The translations under genes were made by a program, and so were the position numbers. Below the pieces are notes generated by a model. The model made no database searches. It saw only the letters and a program-made list of their open reading frames with translations, and had not been told where the DNA came from. From contig CAKNOA010000015.1 in the NCBI GenBank assembly GCA_930990065.1, forward strand, positions 1 through 46,782: a stretch of DNA of 46,782 nucleotides, in the 5' to 3' direction. The stretch is from an uncultured Clostridia bacterium (GTDB lineage Bacteria; Bacillota; Clostridia; Oscillospirales; Acutalibacteraceae). This document shows, one piece after another, positions 40,598-46,782 of this stretch (position 1 is the stretch's first letter; the number at the start of each line of letters is the position of its first letter).

Positions 40598-42982
40598 TTG
40601 AAACGAACGGACATCAATCGCTTTAATACCACCACGCAGCCGGTTACCGCAGAACATGAAAAGGCGATTTGTGCCGGCGGGGCCATTCAATCCGTACTGC
40701 GCATGCTGGGACGGATGATATGGACGTTTGTGCTGGTTATGCTCATTGGGGGGACGATTACCCTTATTTCTGTGATTGCCTTTTTGTTCCAGCTCAAAAG
40801 CCAGACGACCACCGTCAAACTGGAATCGTACGCGCTGGACTACAGCAGCATGGTCTATACGCAGAATGAAAAGGGCGAAAATGTCAAGTATCTGACCCTC
40901 TACAGCACGGAAGACCGTGTGTGGAAAGATTGGGACGAAATTCCGGCCGACATGAAGAATGCCATGGTCGCCATCGAAGACAAGCGGTTTTATGAACACG
41001 ATGGCGTGGACTGGTATACGACCTTTGGGGCGGTGCTCAAACTGGCTACCGGCCAGTCCGGCGGCGGTGGTTCCACGATCACCCAGCAGCTGGTGAAAAA
41101 TATTACCGGTAAAAACGAAGTGAGCCTGCTGCGTAAGGCCAAAGAAATTTTCTCCGCTTTGCAGCTGGAAGAAAATTATACCAAAGAAGAAATTCTGGAA
41201 GCGTACCTCAACGTGGTAAACTTTGGCGGCAATTGCAGCGGGGTGGAAGCGGCGGCCCAGCTATACTTTGGCAAATCCATTACGGAATGCGATTTGGCGG
41301 AATGCGCCTGTATTGCCGGGATTACCCAGAACCCCTATAAGTATAACCCTCTTTATTTCCCGGAACAGAACAAAGAGCGGCAGCAAGTGGTGCTGCAGGC
41401 CATGTATGACCAGGAGAAGATTACCCGTTCGGAATATGAGAATGCCATGGCCGAGTCGGAAAACATGACCTTTGTGGGATATGCCGGGCAGGACGATGGC
41501 GATGACGATGAAACCCTGTCGGCGACCGATACGTGGGACTGGTACACCGAAGCCATGTTCAAAGATGTGGTGCGCGATCTGCAGAAAGCCTATGATATTA
41601 CCGAAGACAAAGCCGTGGAAATGATCTACCACGAAGGGCTGACGATCTATAGCGCCATGGACATGCAGGATCAAAAAATCGCGGAAGAAGTGTTCGCGGA
41701 CGAAGATCTGTATGCGACCGATTCCGGGGTACAGACGGGCTTTTATATGATGGATTATTCCGGCCGCACCTTGTGTATCATCGGTGCCCGTGGGGAAAAG
41801 ACGGGCAACCGGCTTTGGAGCTATGCGACCGATTCCAAGCGGCAGCCCGGTTCGACCATTAAACCCGTCGGTGTCTATGCAACGGCCTTGGAACAGGGCA
41901 CGATCAATTATTCCACCATCTTAAAGGATGAACCGCTGGAAAACTACTTCCCCGACGGCTCGTCCGGCCCCAGCAACGCCGGACGCCCCTATGAAGGGGA
42001 AATGACGGTGGCAAAAGCCATCCGCGTTTCACAGAACGCGCCGGCTGTGCAGCTGGCCAACCAGATTGGCCCCACCAGTATATATAATTTCATGACCCAA
42101 AAACTGCATTTTACGCTCAACAGCGACGATCAGTACAGCTTGGGCGGCATGGGCATCGGCGGCTTGACCGACGGTGTGACTGTGCGGGATATGGTGGCGG
42201 CCTACCAGATTTTTGGCAATGGCGGCCAGTACTATGAACCCTATACGTATTACTACGTGTTGGATCATGACGGCAACCGGATCTTAGATAATACGAATAA
42301 AATTGGCGAACAGGCTATCAGCTCGGCCAATGCCACGATTTTGCAGAAATTGCTGCGCGAACCGATCTATGCCAGCGGCGGTACGGGCACGCGGGCCCAG
42401 ATCAGCGGATGGAATGTCTACGGCAAAACCGGTACGACGGACGATGACTGCGATGCCTGGTTTGTTGGCGGCACCACTTATGCGGTGGCTGGTGTGTGGT
42501 CGGGTTACAAAGTGGCCAGCCATCTGAGCAGTACCCGCGATCCCATCACGCTGTGGAAAGAAGTCATGACCCGCTGCCTGGAAAATCATCAGGACATTGG
42601 ACGGGAATTTACGTGTGATCCCACGGTTACTGCGGCTTCGTACTGTGTGGAAACCGGCATGCTGGCTAGTTCCAGCTGTAAAGAGACCATGACGGGTTGG
42701 TATACGTCTTCGAATAAACCGGGTGTGTGTAACGGCAATCATAAGGATGAATCGTCGATGGAGAGTGAAGTGTCGCAGGTAGCGACCCCGACGCCGACAC
42801 CCACGCCAACGCCCACGCCGACCCCCACCCCGACGCCAACACCGACACCCACGCCAACCCCCACGCCGACGCCGGAAGTGACCCCGTCGCCGACGCCCAC
42901 GCCGGATACGACCGAAGAACCGGAATCCTCTCTGGAGCCGGAGCCGGGAGAAAGTGAAGCCGAGCCGGAAAACGAACCATAA
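40598..42982 (+). CDS. Class A penicillin-binding protein (PBP1A-type) with Thr-Pro repeat tail
   Basis: A 794-residue bifunctional cell-wall synthase. A short cytosolic tail precedes one membrane helix (about 39-67). The GT51 glycosyltransferase domain carries catalytic E127 in VAIEDKRFYEHDGVDW and the GGSTITQQLVKN motif. The transpeptidase has S419-T-I-K422, S478-Q-N480 and K610-T-G612. The last 65 residues are a low-complexity tail of fifteen Thr-Pro pairs followed by an acidic Glu/Pro stretch, presumably crossing or gripping the wall. Start TTG 40598 with AAAGAGGTG about ten bases upstream. It is divergent from the BofC-like gene; I found no clear promoter in the 124-base gap. Confidence 0.94.
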   Translation: MKRTDINRFNTTTQPVTAEHEKAICAGGAIQSVLRMLGRMIWTFVLVMLIGGTITLISVIAFLFQLKSQTTTVKLESYALDYSSMVYTQNEKGENVKYLTLYSTEDRVWKDWDEIPADMKNAMVAIEDKRFYEHDGVDWYTTFGAVLKLATGQSGGGGSTITQQLVKNITGKNEVSLLRKAKEIFSALQLEENYTKEEILEAYLNVVNFGGNCSGVEAAAQLYFGKSITECDLAECACIAGITQNPYKYNPLYFPEQNKERQQVVLQAMYDQEKITRSEYENAMAESENMTFVGYAGQDDGDDDETLSATDTWDWYTEAMFKDVVRDLQKAYDITEDKAVEMIYHEGLTIYSAMDMQDQKIAEEVFADEDLYATDSGVQTGFYMMDYSGRTLCIIGARGEKTGNRLWSYATDSKRQPGSTIKPVGVYATALEQGTINYSTILKDEPLENYFPDGSSGPSNAGRPYEGEMTVAKAIRVSQNAPAVQLANQIGPTSIYNFMTQKLHFTLNSDDQYSLGGMGIGGLTDGVTVRDMVAAYQIFGNGGQYYEPYTYYYVLDHDGNRILDNTNKIGEQAISSANATILQKLLREPIYASGGTGTRAQISGWNVYGKTGTTDDDCDAWFVGGTTYAVAGVWSGYKVASHLSSTRDPITLWKEVMTRCLENHQDIGREFTCDPTVTAASYCVETGMLASSSCKETMTGWYTSSNKPGVCNGNHKDESSMESEVSQVATPTPTPTPTPTPTPTPTPTPTPTPTPTPTPEVTPSPTPTPDTTEEPESSLEPEPGESEAEPENEP
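42785..42874 (+). repeat. Hexanucleotide (ACNCCN)15 repeat encoding Thr-Pro
   Basis: Fifteen back-to-back ACN-CCN codon pairs. Third positions vary without pattern, so it is a codon-level rather than a perfect DNA repeat. It can still expand or contract by unequal recombination, staying in frame. Confidence 0.92.
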
Positions 42983-43010
42983 AAGGGAAAAGGAACCCCG
43001 TTTTTACCAA

Positions 43011-43050
43011 GCGCCGCTGGACGGAGAAAAGCCGTCCGGCGGCGCCTTTT
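43011..43050 (+). terminator. Intrinsic terminator of the PBP gene
   Basis: A 14-bp GC-rich stem (43011-43024 with 43032-43045, one G-T pair), a 7-base loop and a short T-run. Confidence 0.88.
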
Positions 43051-43106
43051 GTCATATTTGCACAGCTTTTTCTTAAAAAGTGACCAATTCCTACCGGAAA
43101 AAGCCC

Positions 43107-43135
43107 TTGCAAAATGGAACAAAACATGGTAATCT
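43107..43135 (+). promoter_or_regulatory. Promoter of the ACT-hom-thrB-lysC operon
   Basis: TTGCAA (43107-43112), a 17-base spacer and TAATCT (43130-43135). No T-box or leader terminator is visible in the remaining 40 bases, so control by threonine is likely at the enzyme level. Confidence 0.65.
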
Positions 43136-43174
43136 GTATATCACGGCAATACAATCGTTTTTAGGTGATGGACA

Positions 43175-43615
43175 ATGAAGAATGCCTCCTATCTGCTGGT
43201 GGATGCCTCCTCCTTGCCGGACGTCTATGGAAAAGTGCTGCAAGTCAAGCAGCTCCTGGCGAACCGGGAAGCTTCCAGTACATCGGAAGCTGTGCGTATG
43301 GTAGGGATCAGCCGCAGTGTGTTTTACAAATATAAAGATGCGGTCTTTCCGTATAATAAAAAACAATCATCCCAGATTCTCACGATCCAGGCTGTGCTAT
43401 TAGACCGGCCGGGGGTGCTGATGGCGCTGATGGCGGTCTTTTACGATGTCGGGGCCAATATTCTGACCATTAACCAGAATATCCCGGTGGATGGGCGTGC
43501 GCTGATTTCAGTTTCAGCCCGTACCGAATCTATGGAATTGCCGGTGGAGAACCTGTTGGAAAAATTAAGGAACGTCGAAGGCGTTCTTTCCATTCAAAGT
43601 ATCCGCGATGAATGA
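43175..43615 (+). CDS. UPF0735 ACT-domain protein (PheB-like)
   Basis: A 146-residue protein. The N-terminal half contains a helix-turn-helix-like block, ASSTSEAVRMVGISRSVFYKYK; the C-terminal half is an ACT domain (LTIQAVLLDRPGVLMALMAVFYDVGANILTINQ), which binds amino acids. This family sits just before hom in many Firmicutes and is presumed to sense an amino acid and regulate the operon; direct proof is lacking. ATG 43175 follows AGGTGATGG. It is 27 bases before hom and clearly in the same operon. Confidence 0.9.
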   Translation: MKNASYLLVDASSLPDVYGKVLQVKQLLANREASSTSEAVRMVGISRSVFYKYKDAVFPYNKKQSSQILTIQAVLLDRPGVLMALMAVFYDVGANILTINQNIPVDGRALISVSARTESMELPVENLLEKLRNVEGVLSIQSIRDE

Positions 43616-43642
43616 ACGCGTTGCTGTAAGGAGGAAAAGAGT

Positions 43643-44890
43643 ATGATGAAAGTTGCAATCCTTGGTCACGGTACGGTGGGATCCGGTGTGGCAGAAGTCC
43701 TGACCACCCATGCAGAGAGCATTGCCCGCCGGGCGAAAGAACAAATTGAAATCAAGTACATTCTGGATATTCGCGACTTCCCCGACAGCCCGCTGCATGA
43801 CCGCTTTGTCAAAGATTTCCAGATCATCCTCAATGACCCGGAAGTATCGATTGTGGCCGAAGTCATGGGGGGGCTCCATCCGGCCTTTGATTATGTCAAA
43901 GCCTGTTTGGAAAACGGGAAGAGCGTAGTTACCTCGAATAAAGAACTGGTGGCGGCCAAAGGGGCCGAGCTTCTGAGTATTGCCCAGAAGAATAACCTTA
44001 ACTTCCTGTTTGAAGCCAGCGTAGGCGGTGGGATCCCGATTATCCGCCCGATCAGCCAGTGCCTGGCCGCCAACGAAGTGCTGGAAATTGCCGGCATTCT
44101 CAACGGCACCACGAACTTTATTTTGACCAAGATGATCCGCGATTCCATGAGTTTTGAAGATGCGCTGGCCCTGGCCCAAAAGCTGGGCTATGCGGAACGG
44201 AATCCGGCCGCCGATATCGAAGGCCACGATGCCTGCCGTAAGATCTGTATCTTGGCTTCCCTGGCTTTTGGCCGCCATGTGTATCCGGAACAGGTACATA
44301 CCGAAGGGATTACCCACATTACGCTGGGCGACGTGGAATATGCCGATGCCTGGGGTGGCGTCATCAAACTGATCGGTTCGGTCAAGCGGACCCCGGAAGG
44401 CAAAGTGCAAATTCTGGTAGCTCCCATGATGATCCCGCGGGAAAGCCAGCTGGCCAATGTAGATGATGTTTTCAACGGCATTCTGGTGCGCGGTGATGAA
44501 ACCGGGGACGTGGTCTTTTACGGCAAAGGGGCCGGCAAATTGCCCACCGCCAGTGCGGTGGTGGCCGATATTATCGACTGTGTCAAACATGTAAAAGCCC
44601 GCAAGTACCTGTATTGGGAAGACGGCTCTCCCGATTATGTGGAAGATTACCGCAAAAATCAAACGCTCATGTATGTACGGGTGAAGACATCCGATCCCGA
44701 CGAACTGCTGGAAAAAGCCGATGCCCTGTTTGATGGGGTATCGCGGTTGTCGCGGTTCGATGCACCCGATGACGAATTGGCCTTCTACACCGAAAAGCTG
44801 TTGCCCGAAGGTGTGATCGAAGAAAAATTGCAGCAGCTCAAAACCATGGGGGGCGACGTACAGTCCACCGTACGCATTGCCGATCTGTAA
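43643..44890 (+). CDS. hom: Homoserine dehydrogenase
   Basis: A 415-residue NAD(P)-dependent enzyme that converts aspartate semialdehyde to homoserine, at the branch to threonine and methionine. The Rossmann motif is G8-H-G10-T-V-G13; the catalytic region has NGTTNFILTKM and GHDACRKICILA (Asp and Lys). A C-terminal ACT domain (about 335-415) is expected to allow threonine feedback. AAGGAGG lies eight bases before ATG 43643. Operon with the ACT gene, thrB and lysC. Confidence 0.95.
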   Translation: MMKVAILGHGTVGSGVAEVLTTHAESIARRAKEQIEIKYILDIRDFPDSPLHDRFVKDFQIILNDPEVSIVAEVMGGLHPAFDYVKACLENGKSVVTSNKELVAAKGAELLSIAQKNNLNFLFEASVGGGIPIIRPISQCLAANEVLEIAGILNGTTNFILTKMIRDSMSFEDALALAQKLGYAERNPAADIEGHDACRKICILASLAFGRHVYPEQVHTEGITHITLGDVEYADAWGGVIKLIGSVKRTPEGKVQILVAPMMIPRESQLANVDDVFNGILVRGDETGDVVFYGKGAGKLPTASAVVADIIDCVKHVKARKYLYWEDGSPDYVEDYRKNQTLMYVRVKTSDPDELLEKADALFDGVSRLSRFDAPDDELAFYTEKLLPEGVIEEKLQQLKTMGGDVQSTVRIADL

Positions 44891-44961
44891 AAGCTAGGAT
44901 GACGGGGGCCGTTTGCGGCCTTTGTGAATAGAATAGACCGTAGGAAAGAAGATGATGTTAT

Positions 44962-45858
44962 ATGATGCGTATTGATGTACCGGCTACGTCTGCGAACCTG
45001 GGTTCCGGGTTCGATTCTCTGGGCATCGCGCTGACATTGTGCAACCGGGTGTGGATGGAAGAATGGGACAGCGTGGATATCGCATCCCTGGATGACACGG
45101 TGGTGCCCACCGATAAAAACAATCTGATCTACTGGGCAGCGCAACGCCTGTTTGATGAATGCGGGCATCACCTGCCGGGACTAAAAATCAGGCAGGAAAA
45201 TAACATCCCCATGGCGCGCGGCCTGGGCAGTAGCTCCGCCTGTATTGTGGCCGGGATTCTGGGGGCCAACCGCATGCTGGGGAACCCGCTGTCGGAACAG
45301 GATTTGATCCGCTTGGCGGCGCAAATTGAAGGACATCCCGACAACACGACCCCGGCTATTTCCGGGGGCTTGGTCGCATCCGCCATGGAAGGGGAACGGG
45401 TCTATAGCGTCAGCGTACCGGTTTCCGACAAAATCCGGTTTGCCGTCTTTATCCCCCCGTTTGAACTGAAAACGGAACTGGCCCGGAAAATGCTGCCGGA
45501 ATCCTACAGCCGGGAAGATGCCGTATATAACCTGTCCCGGTCGGCGCTGATGACGGCGTCGCTGTTTTCCGGTAAAATTGAAAATTTGCGGGTGGCGGTG
45601 CAGGACCGTTTGCATCAGCCGTACCGCAGCGGCCTGATCGAACATTATGACCAGGTGTTCCGCATCACCTATGAGCTGGGCTCGCTGGGCACCTATGTCA
45701 GCGGGGCCGGTCCCACCATCATCGCTTTGGTGCCGTCGGATGAAGCCGACCGCTTCCTCTCGCAGGCACAAACGCAGCTTTCCCAGAAGGGGATCGAAAA
45801 CTGGCAGACCGATATTCTGGCCGCCGACCCCCACGGGGCGCGTATTACTGTTGAATAA
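44962..45858 (+). CDS. thrB: Homoserine kinase
   Basis: A 298-residue GHMP kinase that phosphorylates homoserine for threonine synthesis. The family motifs are VPATSANLGSGFDSLGIAL at the N-terminus, PMARGLGSSSACIVAG (P83 to about residue 98, the ATP loop) and TYVSGAGPTIIAL near the C-terminus. The ribosome binding site is weak (GAAG ten bases upstream). A 71-base gap after hom holds only a small GGCC-stem hairpin near 44908-44921 without T-run. Threonine synthase is not in the window. Confidence 0.94.
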   Translation: MMRIDVPATSANLGSGFDSLGIALTLCNRVWMEEWDSVDIASLDDTVVPTDKNNLIYWAAQRLFDECGHHLPGLKIRQENNIPMARGLGSSSACIVAGILGANRMLGNPLSEQDLIRLAAQIEGHPDNTTPAISGGLVASAMEGERVYSVSVPVSDKIRFAVFIPPFELKTELARKMLPESYSREDAVYNLSRSALMTASLFSGKIENLRVAVQDRLHQPYRSGLIEHYDQVFRITYELGSLGTYVSGAGPTIIALVPSDEADRFLSQAQTQLSQKGIENWQTDILAADPHGARITVE

Positions 45859-45876
45859 GAACCGGAGGTTGTTTCT

Positions 45877-46782
45877 ATGAGTCTCATCGTGCAGAAATTC
45901 GGGGGCACGTCGGTTGCCAATGCCGAACGCCTCAGAAATGTGGCACAGATCGTCACCGATAAATATAAAGAGGGCAATGACATGGTCGTTGTGGTGTCGG
46001 CCCAAGGGGATACCACCGACGACCTGATTGCCAAAGCCAACGAAATCAATGAACATCCCAGCAAGCGGGAGATGGATATGCTTCTGACCGCCGGGGAACA
46101 GATGTCGGCGTCCTTGCTGGCCATGGCCATTGAAAAAATGGGCTTCCCTGTGGTGTCGCTGTTGGGCTGGCAGGCCGGGTTTGTGACGACGACGGATTAT
46201 GGCAATGCCCGCATTAAAAATGTGGACCCGCAGCGCATCCGCAAAGAGCTGGACAAGCGCAACATTGTGGTGGTGACCGGGTTCCAAGGGGTCAACCGGT
46301 ATGATGATATGACCACCCTGGGGCGCGGCGGCAGCGATACCAGCGCGGTGGCGATTGCCTGTGTGATGAAAGCCGATCTGTGCCAGATTTATACCGACGT
46401 GGACGGCGTGTATACGGCCGACCCGCGCAAGGTGAAAAATGCGAAAAAACTGTCGGTCATTTCGTACGATGAAATGTTGGAACTGGCTACCCTGGGGGCG
46501 CAGGTGCTGCACAACCGTTCAGTGGAGCTGGCGAAAAAATATGGACTGGAACTGGAAGTACTCTCCAGTATCACGAAACAACCCGGAACAATCGTAAAGG
46601 AGACGAACAAAATGGAAAAAATGCTGATCAGCGGTGTGGCAAAAGACTGCAATATTGCACGGATCTCGATCATTGGCGTGCCGGATAAGCCCGGTCTGGC
46701 TTTCCGCGTGTTCAGCAAACTTTCCGCCAAAAATATCAATGTCGATATCCCACTTCATCAAATTGTCGGCATCGCCGGTGTT
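45877..46782 (+). CDS. lysC: Aspartate kinase, 3' end beyond the window
   Basis: The first 302 residues are present; about 100 more are expected. It phosphorylates aspartate, the first step to lysine, threonine and methionine. Diagnostic motifs are K7-F-G-G-T-S12, TAGEQMS, and RGGSDTSAVA in the catalytic domain, then DVDGVYTADPR. The regulatory part begins at about residue 246 with the first ACT domain (ISIIGVPDKPGLAFRVF). ATG 45877 follows GGAGG. An in-frame internal start at codon 246 with its own ribosome binding site resembles the alpha/beta arrangement of Bacillus subtilis aspartokinase II (LysC), the lysine-sensitive isoform. Confidence 0.95.
   Translation, partial: MSLIVQKFGGTSVANAERLRNVAQIVTDKYKEGNDMVVVVSAQGDTTDDLIAKANEINEHPSKREMDMLLTAGEQMSASLLAMAIEKMGFPVVSLLGWQAGFVTTTDYGNARIKNVDPQRIRKELDKRNIVVVTGFQGVNRYDDMTTLGRGGSDTSAVAIACVMKADLCQIYTDVDGVYTADPRKVKNAKKLSVISYDEMLELATLGAQVLHNRSVELAKKYGLELEVLSSITKQPGTIVKETNKMEKMLISGVAKDCNIARISIIGVPDKPGLAFRVFSKLSAKNINVDIPLHQIVGIAGV
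46596..46614 (+). promoter_or_regulatory. Internal ribosome binding site and ATG in lysC (beta-subunit start)
   Basis: AAAGGAG (46596-46602) stands nine bases before ATG 46612, codon 246 of lysC and in the same frame. Translation from here would make a regulatory, ACT-only subunit. In Bacillus subtilis the 163-residue beta subunit of a 408-residue LysC also starts at codon 246. Confidence 0.7.

Noticed and set aside
42785-42874. The repeat array as a possible CRISPR or intergenic satellite.
   Set aside because: It is in frame inside the PBP gene, encodes Thr-Pro pairs, and has no spacers or cas genes nearby.
43051-43174. A T-box or threonine attenuator before the hom operon.
   Set aside because: After the promoter only about 40 leader bases remain, with no T-box core, no run of Thr codons and no second terminator.
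44908-44921. The GGCC-stem hairpin between hom and thrB as a terminator.
   Set aside because: The stem is short and has no proper T-run, and the genes clearly belong to one pathway operon.
45181-46512. A 443-codon antisense frame across thrB and lysC, and one of 445 codons across the Gfo/Idh/MocA gene (18615-19952).
   Set aside because: Both lie opposite clearly conserved enzymes and translate to composition-biased sequence rich in His, Arg and Gly with no motifs.

Overview
The window reads as chromosomal DNA of a Gram-positive member of the Firmicutes, most likely a gut-type Clostridia (Oscillospiraceae/Ruminococcaceae-like). This is an inference. It rests on strong AAGGAGG-type ribosome binding sites, many GTG/TTG starts, near-consensus vegetative promoters (TTGACA-17-TATAAT), U-tailed hairpin terminators, surface proteins with C-terminal sorting signals, and typical Firmicutes families (DUF1846, UPF0735 ACT protein, PadR/DUF1048, BofC-like domain). 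Base composition and codon use look even, and I see no insertion sequence, phage gene, integrase or CRISPR array.

Layout. 1-1996: 3' end of a tRNA-Gly(GCC), its terminator, and a three-gene run (deoxyinosine DNA glycosylase, four-helix-bundle protein, APH-type kinase). 2044-5764, minus: an operon of VWA/metallopeptidase-like protein, MoxR AAA+ ATPase and leucine-rich-repeat protein. 5907-14535: GtrA membrane protein, a 1623-residue VWA/Cna-B adhesin, a PadR-DUF1048 pair behind a consensus promoter with a dyad operator, and a second surface protein (beta-helix plus MucBP). The two surface proteins share an almost identical C-terminal cassette and a TPxTG sorting motif. 14629-17563: oligoendopeptidase F (minus), then GNAT and CYTH genes. 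17722-22083: a kinase-like protein lacking the usual catalytic Asp, a Gfo/Idh/MocA oxidoreductase, a serine hydrolase and an MDR dehydrogenase.

22152-26671: acyl-ACP thioesterase, a TetM/OtrA-like ribosomal-protection GTPase and a second M3 peptidase (minus). 26846-33331: a cytosolic LRR protein, sbcD-sbcC and a uridine-kinase-like gene. 33473-35913: an OmpR-type two-component system and thioredoxin. 36011-39006, minus: a MATE exporter whose leader carries its own promoter, a small aptamer-like fold and a terminator (candidate guanidine-IV/mepA-type switch), and a DUF1846 gene. 39194-42982: PhnP-like metallohydrolase, a small BofC-like membrane protein (minus) and a class A penicillin-binding protein with a Thr-Pro repeat tail. 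43175-46782: UPF0735 ACT protein, homoserine dehydrogenase, homoserine kinase and aspartate kinase (cut by the window end), forming a threonine/aspartate-family operon.

The features most worth a second look are the MATE leader, the paired surface proteins flanking PadR-DUF1048, the VWA-MoxR-LRR operon and an in-frame internal start in the aspartate kinase gene. Most other genes are ordinary core or shell functions. Several starts given here are shorter than the longest open frame because a good ribosome binding site or a promoter excludes the longer version.
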